Assembly (NCBI RefSeq): GCF_012650175.1
Contig: NZ_JAAILI010000077.1
Coordinates: forward strand, 62,001 to 126,000
DNA from: Sphingomonas sp. S2M10
GTDB taxonomy: Bacteria > Pseudomonadota > Alphaproteobacteria > Sphingomonadales > Sphingomonadaceae
Length of the DNA stretch: 64,000 nucleotides
Reading direction: 5' to 3'
The position numbers and the translations under genes are program-made. Shown here in pieces: positions 1-8,561 of this stretch (positions are counted from its first letter, which is position 1; every line of letters begins with the position of its first letter). The notes below the pieces were generated by a model, which searched no databases, had not been told where the DNA came from, and saw only the letters and a list, made by a program, of their open reading frames with translations.

Positions 1-1319
1 TCAAGGAGATGTGGGTCAGCTGGCACGACAATGTCGGCGCACCGATGCGGCCCGACTATACCAAGCTCGTCGGCATTGCCAACCAGGGCGCGAAGGAGCT
101 CGGCTTCGCCGACACCGGCGCGCTGTGGCGCTCGGGCTATGACATGCCCCCGGCCGAATTCGCGGCGATGACCGACAAATTGTGGAACGAGGTGAAGCCG
201 CTCTACGTCGCGCTTCACACCTATGTCCGCCGCAAGCTCAACGAGAAATACGGCGATGCGGTGCAGGCCAGGACCGGCCCTATCCGCGCCGACCTGCTCG
301 GCAACATGTGGGCGCAGGAATGGGGCAACATCTACGATGTGGTCGCGCCCAAGGGGGCCGGCGACCTCGGCTATGACGTGGGCGAGCTGCTCAAGGCAAA
401 GCAGTACGACTGGAAGAAGATGGTTCAGACCGGCGAGGGCTTCTACTCCTCGCTCGGCTTCGCGGCGCTGCCGGGGACGTTCTGGGAGCGCTCGATGTTC
501 CTCAAGCCCGCCGACCGCGAAGTGCTGTGCCACGCCTCGGCCTGGGACATCGACGAGAAGGACGACATTCGCATCAAGATGTGCATCAAGGTGAATTCGG
601 ACGATTTCGTCACGATTCACCACGAGCTCGGCCACAATTACTATCAGCGCGCCTACAAGGCGCAGCCGGCACTATACCGCAACGGCGCGAATGACGGCTT
701 CCACGAGGCGATCGGCGATTTCGTCGCACTTTCGATCACGCCCGAATATCTGGTGCAGATCGGCCTGCTCGACCGGGCCCAGGTGCCGAGCGCCGACAAG
801 GATATCGGCCTGCTGCTCCGCCAGGCGATGGACAAGGTGGCGTTCCTGCCGTTCGGCCTGCTGGTCGACAAATATCGCTGGCAGATCTTCGACGGCACCA
901 TTCCCGCCAACCAGTATGAGGCGGGCTGGAACAAGCTGCGCCTGCAATATCAGGGGATCGTGCCGCCGGTGGCGCGCGACGAGACCAGGTTCGATGCGGG
1001 CGCCAAATATCACGTGGCGGGCAGCGTGCCCTATACGCGCTACTTCCTCGCGCGGCTGCTCCAGTTCCAGTTCTACAAGGCGGCGTGCGACCAGTCGGGC
1101 TGGAAGGGTCCGCTGCATCGCTGCAGCTTCTATGGCAACAAGGAAGTCGGCGCGCGGCTGAACAAGATGCTCGAGATGGGCGCCTCCAAGCCCTGGCCGG
1201 ATGCGCTGCAGACCTTCACCGGCAGCCGCGAAATCTCGGGCAAGGCGATGGTCGAATATTTCGCGCCGCTGAAGACGTGGCTCGACGAGCAGAACAAGGG
1301 CCAGCCGCAGGGCTGGTGA
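1..1319 (+). CDS. M2-family zinc peptidase (ACE-like dipeptidyl carboxypeptidase), 5' end missing
   Basis: This is the C-terminal part of a peptidyl-dipeptidase of the M2 (angiotensin-converting-enzyme-like) family, which removes dipeptides from peptide C-termini, usually in the periplasm. The frame is open to the left edge, so the gene begins outside the window; about 439 codons are visible, against roughly 600 residues for bacterial members, so the signal peptide and N-terminal lid are missing. Counting from the ATG at 9, the zinc motif HELGH lies at residues 205-209, and the third ligand lies in the downstream GFHEAIGD segment. The C-terminal helices are complete and end in a normal TGA. 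The family assignment is firm; the natural substrate is unknown. Confidence 0.93.
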   Translation, partial: KEMWVSWHDNVGAPMRPDYTKLVGIANQGAKELGFADTGALWRSGYDMPPAEFAAMTDKLWNEVKPLYVALHTYVRRKLNEKYGDAVQARTGPIRADLLGNMWAQEWGNIYDVVAPKGAGDLGYDVGELLKAKQYDWKKMVQTGEGFYSSLGFAALPGTFWERSMFLKPADREVLCHASAWDIDEKDDIRIKMCIKVNSDDFVTIHHELGHNYYQRAYKAQPALYRNGANDGFHEAIGDFVALSITPEYLVQIGLLDRAQVPSADKDIGLLLRQAMDKVAFLPFGLLVDKYRWQIFDGTIPANQYEAGWNKLRLQYQGIVPPVARDETRFDAGAKYHVAGSVPYTRYFLARLLQFQFYKAACDQSGWKGPLHRCSFYGNKEVGARLNKMLEMGASKPWPDALQTFTGSREISGKAMVEYFAPLKTWLDEQNKGQPQGW

Positions 1320-1359
1320 TCGGAGGCGGGCGGCATCCTCTCCGGATGCCGCCCGAGCT

Positions 1360-1500
1360 TCACGCTTCCGGATCCTGATCCGGGATCATGTTCTCGTCGG
1401 CAATCTCGGCATTCCATTCGGCCGAGCTGTCGGTGCCGTCCGGCTGATGGGCGGTCCCGGGCTGGGTGTCGGGGGTTTCGCGGGTCGGTTCGGGGTTCAT
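1360..1500 (-). CDS. small acidic hypothetical protein, 46 aa
   Basis: A 46-residue reading frame begins with ATG at 1500 and has a good ribosome-binding site (AAGGAG, seven bases before the start). The product is hydrophilic and acidic, rich in Pro, Thr, Asp and Glu, with no membrane segment or Cys, so it is probably disordered and cytosolic. It lies on the same strand as the DUF486 gene just upstream (44-base gap) and may be the last gene of the serS-surE transcript. I do not recognise the family. The Shine-Dalgarno sequence and a composition unlike the out-of-frame shadows nearby are the reasons for calling it. Confidence 0.5.
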   Translation of the reverse strand: MNPEPTRETPDTQPGTAHQPDGTDSSAEWNAEIADENMIPDQDPEA

Positions 1501-1544
1501 GGCGCTCTCCTTGTCGAGGAGAAACGCCCCGGCGGCGCGCGGGT

Positions 1545-1892
1545 TCAGCTCGGCGTGCGGAACAGGAAGAACGCGCCCGCCGCGATCAGCGCGAAGCCGA
1601 TCAGGTGGTTCAGCGTGATCCGCTGCCCCAGATACAGCACCGAGAAGGCGGCGAAGACGGTGAGGGTGATCACCTCCTGCATGCCCTTTAGCTGTGCGGC
1701 CGAATAGACCGCGCTGCCCAGCCGGTTGGCCGGGACCGCGAAGCAATATTCGACAAAGGCGATGCCCCAGCTGGACACGATCACCAGCAGCAGCGGCGCG
1801 CTCTTGTATTTCAGGTGGCCGTACCAGGCGAAGGTCATGAACAGGTTCGAGACGAACAGCAGCCCGATCGGCAGCAGGCGATCTACCGACAT
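1545..1892 (-). CDS. DMT-like DUF486 family membrane protein
   Basis: A 115-residue protein made almost entirely of four hydrophobic helices. It matches the DUF486 family, short relatives of drug/metabolite transporters, which as half-size four-helix proteins may work as dimers. The motif FAWYGHLKYK near residues 21-30 and the terminal GFALIAAGAFFLF segment are typical. The start lies 6 bases after the surE stop, so it is probably co-transcribed with serS-surE. The transported substrate, if any, is unknown. Confidence 0.8.
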   Translation of the reverse strand: MSVDRLLPIGLLFVSNLFMTFAWYGHLKYKSAPLLLVIVSSWGIAFVEYCFAVPANRLGSAVYSAAQLKGMQEVITLTVFAAFSVLYLGQRITLNHLIGFALIAAGAFFLFRTPS

Positions 1893-1898
1893 CGCCGC

Positions 1899-2666
1899 TC
1901 AGGCCGAATAGGCCCCGCGCAGCCGATCCATCGACTCGCGGTGGGTGAGATCGAGATGCAGCGGCGTGACGGTGACGAACCCCGCCTCGATCGCGTCCAG
2001 ATCGGTATCGGGCGCCGCCTGGTGCGGCATCCGCCCCATCGCCAGCCAGTAATAGGGAAAGCCGCGCGGATCGAGCCGCTTGTCGAGCGCGACCCGGCCA
2101 TAGTCGCGAAAGCCCTGAGAGACGACCTTGATCCCCTGCACGGCGTCGGCCGCGATCGGCGGGAAGTTGATGTTGACCAGCGTGCGCGGCTCCATCGCGA
2201 CATCGAGCAGCGGCCGCAGCGCGCGCTCGCCCCAGGCCTCGGCAGTGTCGAACGGCACCGCGTCGCCCATGCCGCTGCGCGCATAGCGCTGGCTGAGCGC
2301 GATCGAGCGGATGCCCGCCAGCGCGCCCTCCATCGCCGCCGAGACGGTGCCGGAATAGCTGACGTCCTCGGCAAGATTGCCGCCGCGGTTGACGCCCGAC
2401 AGGATCAGGTCGGGCTTGGCATCGGCCATCACCTCGGCGAGCGCGAACATCACGCAATCGGTCGGCGTGCCCTTCACCGCATAGCGGTTGTCGGCGTGGC
2501 GGCGAACGCGGAACGGCTCGGTGAGCGTCAGCGAGCGGCCCTTGCCCGATTGCTCCTCCGCCGGGGCGACGACGGTGATGTCGTCGGACAGCGTCCGCGC
2601 GATCCGCTCCAGCACGGCCAGGCCACGCGCGTGATAGCCGTCGTCGTTGGTGAGAAGGATCCGCAT
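1899..2666 (-). CDS. surE: 5'/3'-nucleotidase SurE
   Basis: SurE is a metal-dependent phosphatase that removes phosphate from nucleoside monophosphates (and often short polyphosphate) in the cytosol. The 255-residue product opens with the family signature [10 protein letters not shown]. The metal ligands are visible: D8 and D9, S40 in EEQSGKG, and N93 in SGVNRGGN. A longer in-frame start at 2933 would put about 90 atypical Arg/Gly-rich residues in front of the signature, so ATG at 2666 is chosen. Its start overlaps the serS stop (TGATG), so the two are translationally coupled. In many proteobacteria surE sits with pcm; here no pcm follows. Confidence 0.96.
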   Translation of the reverse strand: MRILLTNDDGYHARGLAVLERIARTLSDDITVVAPAEEQSGKGRSLTLTEPFRVRRHADNRYAVKGTPTDCVMFALAEVMADAKPDLILSGVNRGGNLAEDVSYSGTVSAAMEGALAGIRSIALSQRYARSGMGDAVPFDTAEAWGERALRPLLDVAMEPRTLVNINFPPIAADAVQGIKVVSQGFRDYGRVALDKRLDPRGFPYYWLAMGRMPHQAAPDTDLDAIEAGFVTVTPLHLDLTHRESMDRLRGAYSA

Positions 2667-3946
2667 CAGCCGCGCGGTTCGAGCAGGGTGAGCCCGCCCA
2701 GATAGGGCTGGAGCACCGAAGGGACCGCCACCGCGCCATTCTCCTGCTGGTAATTTTCCAGCACCGCGACCAGCGTGCGGCCCACAGCGAGGCCCGAGCC
2801 GTTGAGCGTGTGGACGAAGCGCGTGCCCTTCTCGCCCTCGGGGCGATAGCGCGCGTTCATCCGCCGCGCCTGGAAGTCGGCGCAGGTCGAGCAGGACGAG
2901 ATCTCGCGGTAGCGGTCCTGACCCGGCAGCCACACTTCGAGGTCATAGGTGCGTGCGGCGGTGAAGCCCATGTCGCCGCTGCACAGCTTCATCCGGCGGA
3001 AGGCGAGGCCGAGCCTGGTCAGCACGTCCTCGGCCGCGTCGGTCATCCGCTCATGCTCGGCTTCGGACTGGTCGGGGGTGGTGATCGACACCATCTCGAC
3101 CTTCTCGAACTGGTGCTGGCGGATGAAGCCGCGCGTATCGCGCCCGGCCGCACCGGCTTCCGAGCGGAAGCAGGCGGTGAGCGCGGTGAGGCGGAGCGGG
3201 AGTTCCTCCTCGCTCAGGATCTTCTCGCGCACCGCGTTGGTGAGGCTCACCTCGGCGGTGGGGATCAGCCAGCGGCCGTCGGTAGTCTGGAACAGGTCCT
3301 CCGCGAACTTGGGCAGCTGGCCGGTGCCGAACAGCGCCTCGTCGCGCACCAGCAGCGGCGGCACGCATTCCTCATAGCCATAGCTGCCGGTCAGCGTGTC
3401 GAGCATGAACTGGCCGAGCGCGCGGTGCAGCCGGGCGGCGGTGCCGCGCACGAAGGTGAAGCGGGCGCCGGACATCGCCGCGCCGGTCTCGAAGTCGAGG
3501 CCGAGCGCCGGGCCGATCGCATCATGCTCCTTCGGCGTAAAGGCGAACGCGGGAACGGTGCCGCGCTCGTGCACGAACACATTGTCATTCTCGTCCGAAC
3601 CGAGCGCCACGTCCGGATAGGGCAGGTTGGGCAGGGCGGCGAGCCGGCCTTCCAGGTCCTCGCCCACCGCCTTTTCCTCGGCCTCCAGCGCCGGCATCCG
3701 CTCCTTGAGCGCGGCCACTTCCGCCATCAGCGCGGCGGCGGTCTCCTCGTCCTTCTTCGCCTTGGCGGCGCCGATCGCCTTGGAGGCTTCGTTGCGGCGG
3801 GCCTGCCCCGCCTGCAGCTCGGTCACCAGCGCGCGGCGGCGCTCGTCCAGCGCCAGCAGCGCCTCCGATTGCGGCTCCAGGCCGCGCTTGGCCAGGCCCT
3901 GGTCGAAGGCTTCGGGATGTTCGCGGAGGAAGCGGATATCGTGCAT
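2666..3946 (-). CDS. serS: serine--tRNA ligase
   Basis: Seryl-tRNA synthetase charges tRNA-Ser (and tRNA-Sec) with serine in the cytosol. The 426-residue length is normal. Residues about 28-105 form the Ala/Glu/Lys-rich coiled-coil arm that grips the long variable arm of tRNA-Ser. The class II core follows, with motif 2 in [15 protein letters not shown] and motif 3 in [16 protein letters not shown]. It is the first gene of a serS-surE pair. A divergent gene starts about 95 bases away, so the promoter lies in 3947-4040. Confidence 0.98.
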   Translation of the reverse strand: MHDIRFLREHPEAFDQGLAKRGLEPQSEALLALDERRRALVTELQAGQARRNEASKAIGAAKAKKDEETAAALMAEVAALKERMPALEAEEKAVGEDLEGRLAALPNLPYPDVALGSDENDNVFVHERGTVPAFAFTPKEHDAIGPALGLDFETGAAMSGARFTFVRGTAARLHRALGQFMLDTLTGSYGYEECVPPLLVRDEALFGTGQLPKFAEDLFQTTDGRWLIPTAEVSLTNAVREKILSEEELPLRLTALTACFRSEAGAAGRDTRGFIRQHQFEKVEMVSITTPDQSEAEHERMTDAAEDVLTRLGLAFRRMKLCSGDMGFTAARTYDLEVWLPGQDRYREISSCSTCADFQARRMNARYRPEGEKGTRFVHTLNGSGLAVGRTLVAVLENYQQENGAVAVPSVLQPYLGGLTLLEPRG

Positions 3947-4040
3947 GGCGCGAACCTATGGCCGGGGCCCGTGCCCCGCGCAACCCCGCCGCCTCCCACC
4001 CGTTGGTTGCTTCCAACCGAACAGCGAGAAGGAGAGCGCG

Positions 4041-4496
4041 ATGCTGGTTCCCCATGATGCGATGGTGGTGGTCGCCGATGGCCGCAAGCTGCTGATGCTG
4101 CGCAACCAGGGCGACACAGAGTATCTGAACCTCGAAGTGGTGCGCAAGGAACTCCACCCGAATCCCAAGGACTCCGATCAGAAGACCGATTCGTCGGGCG
4201 CAGCGTCGTCCACCCGCGGCGGCGGGCAGTTTGCCCCCGCCGGCGGAACGATGGGCGAGACCGATTTCCACCAGCTGGAAGAGGATCGCTTCGCCGCCGA
4301 AGTTGCCGGTATGTTGAAAGAGGCGGCACTCCGCAACAGCTTCGAGTCGCTGATCATCGTCGCCCCGCCGAAGACGCTGGGCGAAATGCGCAAACATTAT
4401 CACAGCAGCGTCAGCGAGCGGCTGAAGGGCGAATTGGCCAAGGACCTGACCGATCATCCCGTGCCCGACATCGAAAAGGCGCTGCAGGCGGCGTGA
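4041..4496 (+). CDS. host attachment family protein
   Basis: A 151-residue soluble protein of the host-attachment family (Pfam Host_attach), named after an Agrobacterium plant-attachment locus; the biochemical role is not established. Typical features are the N-terminal strand VVVADGRKLLMLRN, a variable Gly/Ser/Lys middle (about residues 45-75) and the conserved end containing VAPPKTLGEMRKHY and ELAKDLTDHP. The ATG at 4041 is preceded by GAAGGAGAG. An in-frame start at 3627 would give a low-complexity N-terminus and is rejected. A strong hairpin lies just past the stop. Confidence 0.88.
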   Translation: MLVPHDAMVVVADGRKLLMLRNQGDTEYLNLEVVRKELHPNPKDSDQKTDSSGAASSTRGGGQFAPAGGTMGETDFHQLEEDRFAAEVAGMLKEAALRNSFESLIIVAPPKTLGEMRKHYHSSVSERLKGELAKDLTDHPVPDIEKALQAA

Positions 4497-4502
4497 ACCC
4501 GG

Positions 4503-4533
4503 CGGCGGGCGGGGTATGCCGCCCCGCCCGCCG
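4503..4533 (+). terminator. strong GC-rich hairpin after the host attachment gene
   Basis: Perfect 12-bp stem (4503-4514 with 4522-4533) around a 7-base loop, starting 7 bases past the stop codon. There is no T run, so it may work as a 3'-end stabiliser or a Rho-assisted terminator. Confidence 0.5.
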
Positions 4534-4719
4534 TCGCTGTCCGAAATAGTTGTTGTGAACGCCGCATCTTGTTCGAATTCAGGACAAGGATCGTTGCGGG
4601 ACAGCCGCGCCGGTACATCTGTCTCGACCCGAAACTGAAAAAGGTGCAAGCGGTTCAGGCGGGGCTAATTTCTACCGAACTATAGGGAATTCCCGCCAAA
4701 AAGCTTTCGCGGCATTGGC

Positions 4720-4748
4720 TTGTTAACGGCTGCTTGCGAAAGTATAGC
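4720..4748 (+). promoter_or_regulatory. predicted promoter of dksA
   Basis: TTGTTA at 4720-4725 and TATAGC at 4743-4748 are separated by exactly 17 bases. The element sits about 60 bases before the chosen dksA start and would exclude an earlier in-frame ATG at 4720. The rest of 4534-4809 shows no gene and no other clear signal. Confidence 0.5.
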
Positions 4749-4809
4749 GCCTGCGGGCAATGCGGTTTCCTGGCGGCACGCCACCGGGGGACTGGTGTGG
4801 AGAGTGGGA

Positions 4810-5277
4810 ATGGCAACTGTTTTGGGCCGTTTTGACGAGCACGATAAAAGCGTTCCTCCGGCCGCGAATGACGGCGACGACGGATACCGGCCGAGCGACG
4901 ACGAACCCTTCATGAACCCGCGGCAGCAGGAATATTTCCGCGGGAAGTTGAATGCCTGGAAGGACGCGATCTATCGCGAGGCGGCGGGCACGCTGAACCA
5001 GCTGCAGTCCGAGCCGCTGCGCGAGGCGGACCTTACCGACCGTGCCTCCAGCGAAACCGACTGGTCGATCGAATTGCGTACGCGCGATCGCCAGCGCAAG
5101 CTGATCGCCAAGATCGATGCGGCGCTCCGCCGGATCGAGGAAGGCGAATATGGCTATTGCGAAGTGACGGGTGAGCCGATCCCGCTCGGGCGCCTCGAAG
5201 CACGTCCTACCGCGACGATGACGGTCGAGGCGCAGGAGCGGCACGAGCGCAACGAGAAGATCAGCCGGGACGAGTGA
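4810..5277 (+). CDS. dksA: RNA polymerase-binding transcription factor DksA (single-cysteine type)
   Basis: DksA binds the secondary channel of RNA polymerase and, with ppGpp, adjusts transcription of rRNA and amino-acid genes. The 155-residue product has the coiled coil (about residues 35-105) and the C-terminal zinc-finger fold, but the four cysteines are reduced to C-X2-T-X17-T-X2-A (start at YCEVTGEPIP, end at TVEA). This is a zinc-independent pattern known from alphaproteobacterial DksA and Pseudomonas DksA2. ATG 4810 follows GGAGAG; an upstream ATG at 4720 overlaps the predicted promoter. A hairpin terminator follows the gene. Confidence 0.9.
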   Translation: MATVLGRFDEHDKSVPPAANDGDDGYRPSDDEPFMNPRQQEYFRGKLNAWKDAIYREAAGTLNQLQSEPLREADLTDRASSETDWSIELRTRDRQRKLIAKIDAALRRIEEGEYGYCEVTGEPIPLGRLEARPTATMTVEAQERHERNEKISRDE

Positions 5278-5286
5278 AAACTACGT

Positions 5287-5323
5287 CGGAATCCGCTCCG
5301 GCATTTTACCAGGGCGGATTCCG
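5287..5323 (+). terminator. dksA terminator hairpin
   Basis: Perfect 10-bp inverted repeat (5287-5296 with 5314-5323) followed by a mixed T-rich stretch, 9 bases after the dksA stop. Confidence 0.6.
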
Positions 5324-5391
5324 GTTAATCCTTTCGTTAAGAGTTGTTGGTCTACTCCCTTCGGGTGCGAATCCGCGTTTGAGAGCCAACA

Positions 5392-5766
5392 ATGGACCAG
5401 CAGTCTTACATCCCCGACAGCACGCTTTCCGCCGATGATTTCGCGGGCAAGCGCAGCGGTGTCCGCGACAGCCTGTTGCTGACCGCACAGTTTCGTGTGG
5501 ATAGCGAGGACGTCGGCACCGTACGGGTCCGCAATCTTTCCGCGGGCGGGCTGATGGCGGAATATAGCGGCCCGGTAGGGCTGCGTACGCCTGTAGAAGT
5601 GGAAGTTCGCGGGGTCGGCTGGGTCAAGGGCAAGATCGCCTGGGCCGCTGAAGGACGTGTGGGCGTGGCGTTCGATAACGAGATCGATCCCAAGCTGGCG
5701 CGAAAGCCGGTGGGCGGCGGCACCCAGACCCCCGCCTATGTGAAGCCGATCTTTACACGCCGCTGA
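5392..5766 (+). CDS. PilZ domain protein
   Basis: A 124-residue soluble protein that is a single PilZ domain, the common cyclic-di-GMP binding module. The ligand motifs are present: R21-X3-R25 and N48-X-S50-X2-G53 (NLSAGG). After the beta-barrel there is only a short Gly/Thr/Pro tail, so it should act as a stand-alone receptor that passes the c-di-GMP signal to a partner. The target cannot be read from the neighbours. A diguanylate cyclase (GGDEF) gene lies about 5 kb downstream in this window. Confidence 0.9.
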   Translation: MDQQSYIPDSTLSADDFAGKRSGVRDSLLLTAQFRVDSEDVGTVRVRNLSAGGLMAEYSGPVGLRTPVEVEVRGVGWVKGKIAWAAEGRVGVAFDNEIDPKLARKPVGGGTQTPAYVKPIFTRR

Positions 5767-5921
5767 GCGACGGGGCGGAATTTTCGAACGGGAAGAAGGG
5801 GAGCGGCGGCGGCCGGCCTGGAGCGTGCCTTGGCCCTTCCGTCGCTGCCCGAACCGGGCCCGCGCAACAGGTTGGGTCGCGCGAGTCCAAGTTCAGGCCA
5901 AATAATCTGTGGATGATACGG

Positions 5922-6074
5922 CTAGCGCTGCATCTCTTCCTTGACGCGCAGTTTCTCTTTCTTCAATTGCGCTAACAGCATCTGGTCGGGGAGGGGGCGT
6001 TGCGTTTCGGTGGCGATTCGCTGGTCCAGCTGTGAATGCTTGGCGCTAAGTGCCGAAAGATGCCCGGTGTGCAT
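5922..6074 (-). CDS. DUF465 (YdcH family) small protein, 50 aa
   Basis: A 50-residue frame read from ATG 6074 to TAG 5922, rich in Leu, Lys, Glu and Gln, ending in an LAQLKKEKLRVKEEM helix. This is the short helical hairpin pattern of DUF465/YdcH proteins: first helix with SALSAKHSQLDQRI, then the LKKEKL signature. The function of the family is unknown. It is divergent from a second DUF465 gene at 6237, and the 162-base gap between them presumably holds both promoters. Confidence 0.72.
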   Translation of the reverse strand: MHTGHLSALSAKHSQLDQRIATETQRPLPDQMLLAQLKKEKLRVKEEMQR

Positions 6075-6236
6075 GAAGCAGTCCTCCTACAATGACTCTG
6101 AGGGGCTCCAACTACATCATGTTTTGCCGCCGATGTCGCGTGCAGAATCATCACTGATCGACAGATTGCGGAAAAGCCGCGATGGTTCGTGCGGCAGGGT
6201 ACGGACCGCTGAGTCGGGCGCAATTGAGGGCAGGGA

Positions 6237-6434
6237 ATGGACGAGAGCGAGATCCGGCGGCGGCTGGAGCCACTGCGTGCCGAACATCGCGACCTGGACG
6301 CTGCCATCGCCGCTCTGGTTGAAAGCGGCCAGGGTGATCAGCTGCAGATTGCGCGGCTGAAGAAGCGCAAGTTGAAGCTTCGCGACGAGATTTCCCTGCT
6401 GGAGGATCAGTTGATCCCGGACATCATCGCTTGA
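6237..6434 (+). CDS. DUF465 (YdcH family) small protein, 65 aa
   Basis: A 65-residue, highly charged helical protein. A first helix (RRRLEPLRAEHRDLDAAI) is followed by the family signature IARLKKRKLKLRDEI. DUF465/YdcH proteins are small cytosolic coiled coils of unknown role. It is paired with the divergent paralogue at 5922-6074 and followed 73 bases later by rcdA on the same strand, an arrangement I associate with alphaproteobacterial core chromosome. Confidence 0.85.
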   Translation: MDESEIRRRLEPLRAEHRDLDAAIAALVESGQGDQLQIARLKKRKLKLRDEISLLEDQLIPDIIA

Positions 6435-6507
6435 TCGTTTCGTTTTGTTGCACTGCTGCGCAATTCGGGCATTTCGCCGCACCTGCTCCTGTGGCAGCTA
6501 GAAGGGC

Positions 6508-6969
6508 ATGAAGGGTCAGGACGCCATCACCTTGCATCGCCGACTGGTCGACTCGCTGTATGTCGAGGCGATGGTGCTGGCGGATGAGGCGCGCGGCTAT
6601 TTCGACCAGCTGGGGCGCGATGAGCGCGATGCCTTGGCGGCATTGAGCCGGGTGGCCTTTTCCTGTGAATCGCTCAAGGTGACGACGCGGCTGATGCACG
6701 TGATCGCCTGGCTGCTCACCCAGCGCGCGGTCGACGCGGGGGAACTGCAGGTGGACGACGCGCGCGCCCCCGGGCGCCGGCTGGGCCCGGCACCCGAAAC
6801 CGACGCCGCGCTGCTGGAGGACATGCCGATCCAGGCGGTAGCCATTGTGCGGGCCAGCATGGATCTTTACCGCCGCGTCGCCCGGCTGGATTCCGCGTTC
6901 GACGTGCCGGTCGTGGCGGTGCCGAGCCCGGCGCGCCGCATGCTCGATCGGCTCGCCGGCGCCTTCTGA
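6508..6969 (+). CDS. rcdA: RcdA-like regulator of CtrA degradation (DUF1465)
   Basis: A 153-residue, mostly helical protein of the DUF1465 family, whose characterised member is RcdA of Caulobacter. RcdA is an adaptor that links PopA and c-di-GMP-dependent cargo such as CtrA to CpdR-primed ClpXP during the cell cycle. Conserved stretches include LVDSLYVEAMVLADEAR near the N-terminus and SCESLKVTTRLMHVIAWLL in the centre. The start ATG 6508 has AAGGG just before it. Whether it degrades CtrA in this organism is inferred from the family. Confidence 0.85.
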   Translation: MKGQDAITLHRRLVDSLYVEAMVLADEARGYFDQLGRDERDALAALSRVAFSCESLKVTTRLMHVIAWLLTQRAVDAGELQVDDARAPGRRLGPAPETDAALLEDMPIQAVAIVRASMDLYRRVARLDSAFDVPVVAVPSPARRMLDRLAGAF

Positions 6970-6973
6970 ACGG

Positions 6974-7918
6974 TCAGAGCGCCAGGCGGGCCCGCGCCGC
7001 CGCATATTCCTCGCGCATGCGCTCGATGCGGGCGCCCGCCGGCTCGATGGCATGGACGGCGCCGATGCCCTGGCCGGATCCCCAGATGTCCTTCCACGCC
7101 TTGGCGCCACCGAAATTCATCGCGCTCGGATCGCTTTCAGGAAGGTTTTCCGGATCGAGCCCGGCGTTGACGATCGAGGCGCGGAGATAGTTGCCGTGCA
7201 CGCCGGTGAAGAGGTTGGAGTAGACGATGTCCTCCGCCCGACCATCGACGATCGCCTGCTTATAGGCCTGAACCGCGTTCGCCTCCTCGGTGGCGATGAA
7301 GGGCGAGCCGATATAGGCGAGGTCGGCGCCCATGGCCTGGGCCGCCAGCACGGCGCCGCCGGTGGCAATCGAGCCCGAAAGCGCGACCGGCCCGTCAAAC
7401 CATGCGCGGACTTCCTGGACAAGCGCGAACGGGCTCAGCCGTCCGGCATGGCCCCCGGCGCCCGTCGCGACCAGGATCAGCCCATCCGCGCCCTTTTCGA
7501 TCGCCTTGTGCGCGAACCGATCGTCAATTACGTCGTGCAGCGTGATCCCGCCCCAGCTATGCACCGCGTCGTTCAGTTCCGGTCGCGCGCCCAGCGAGGT
7601 GATCACGATCGGCACCTTCCACTTGGCGCAGCTCGCGACATCCTCTTCCAGCCGCGGGTTGGAGCGGTGGACGATCTGGTTGACCGCGAACGGCGCCGCG
7701 GGGGTGTCCGGATGGTCGCGATCCCAGGCCGCCAGTTCCTCGGTGATCTGGTGCAGCCATTCGTCGAGCTGGCTCTGCGGCCGCGCGTTAAGCGCGGGGA
7801 ACGAGCCGACGATGCCTGCCTTGCACTGGGCGATCACCAGTTCTGGGCAGGAAATGATGAACAGCGGCGAGCCGATGACGGGAAGCCGCAGACGATCGAA
7901 GAGTGCCGGTAGCGCCAT
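6974..7918 (-). CDS. NAD(P)H-dependent flavin oxidoreductase / nitronate monooxygenase-like
   Basis: A 314-residue FMN-dependent TIM-barrel enzyme of the nitronate monooxygenase (2-nitropropane dioxygenase) family. The FMN phosphate loops are visible in ATGAGGHAGR (about residues 151-160) and SGSIATGGAVLAAQAMGAD (about 181-199), followed by GSPF. Many members labelled this way are NADH:quinone reductases or oxidise propionate-3-nitronate, so the exact substrate is open. It is convergent with rcdA (4-base gap). A 114-base gap separates it from the upstream gamma carbonic anhydrase on the same strand. Confidence 0.88.
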   Translation of the reverse strand: MALPALFDRLRLPVIGSPLFIISCPELVIAQCKAGIVGSFPALNARPQSQLDEWLHQITEELAAWDRDHPDTPAAPFAVNQIVHRSNPRLEEDVASCAKWKVPIVITSLGARPELNDAVHSWGGITLHDVIDDRFAHKAIEKGADGLILVATGAGGHAGRLSPFALVQEVRAWFDGPVALSGSIATGGAVLAAQAMGADLAYIGSPFIATEEANAVQAYKQAIVDGRAEDIVYSNLFTGVHGNYLRASIVNAGLDPENLPESDPSAMNFGGAKAWKDIWGSGQGIGAVHAIEPAGARIERMREEYAAARARLAL

Positions 7919-8032
7919 GGCTGCCAGTGATACCGCAGCTACGAAGCGTGTCTAGGCAGGGGACGCCGACGCTACGGCAACGGACGGCGGGTCAGGCAGC
8001 GGCGCACGACTCGAAATCGGAAATGCCGCGAC

Positions 8033-8557
8033 TCAGTCGATTCGCGTGAGACCCGCGGCATATTCACGCTGCTTGGCGGCGTAGAGCGCGGCGCTTGCGC
8101 GGAGCATCGCGCGCTGTGCCGCGTCGAGCGGGCGCACCGCCCGCGCCGGGCTGCCGACGATCAGATGGCCTGCCGGAAATTCCTTGCCCTCGGTGACGAG
8201 CGCGCCGGCACCGACCAGGCATTCGGCCCCGATCACCGCGCGATTGAGGATGATGGCGCCCATGCCGATCAGCGTGCCGTCGCCGATCGTGCAGCCGTGG
8301 AGCACCGCGCGGTGCCCCACCGTGACCTCCTCGCCGATCGTCAGCGGGGCGCGGGGATCCGAATGGAGCACGGCGCCTTCCTGGATGTTGCTGCGTGCGC
8401 CGATCCGGATCGGCGTGTTGTCCGCGCGCACCACGGCGCCGAACCAGATGCTCGCGCCGGCCCCCAACTGCACGTCGGCGATCAGGTCGGCGCTGGGTGC
8501 GACCCACGCATCGGCAGCAAGCTGCGGGGCCTTCCCGCCAAAGGCATAGAGCGGCAT
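8033..8557 (-). CDS. gamma-class carbonic anhydrase family protein
   Basis: A 174-residue left-handed beta-helix protein built from hexapeptide repeats (residues about 15-140). Three histidines at the usual zinc positions are visible, one in AVLHSD and two in VGHRAVLHGC, so it belongs to the gamma carbonic anhydrase/YrdA/PaaY group. Members either hydrate CO2 or have related, often uncharacterised, roles. The gene starts 4 bases after the stop of a small membrane-protein gene, so the two form an operon. Confidence 0.9.
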   Translation of the reverse strand: MPLYAFGGKAPQLAADAWVAPSADLIADVQLGAGASIWFGAVVRADNTPIRIGARSNIQEGAVLHSDPRAPLTIGEEVTVGHRAVLHGCTIGDGTLIGMGAIILNRAVIGAECLVGAGALVTEGKEFPAGHLIVGSPARAVRPLDAAQRAMLRASAALYAAKQREYAAGLTRID

Positions 8558-8561
8558 GTGG

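Noticed and set aside
1815..2705. Plus-strand frame of about 296 codons opposite surE
   Set aside because: Shadow composition rich in Arg, His and Asp, and no ribosome-binding site.
4720..4809. Earlier start for dksA
   Set aside because: The ATG at 4720 falls inside the predicted -35 box, and the extra residues do not resemble DksA.
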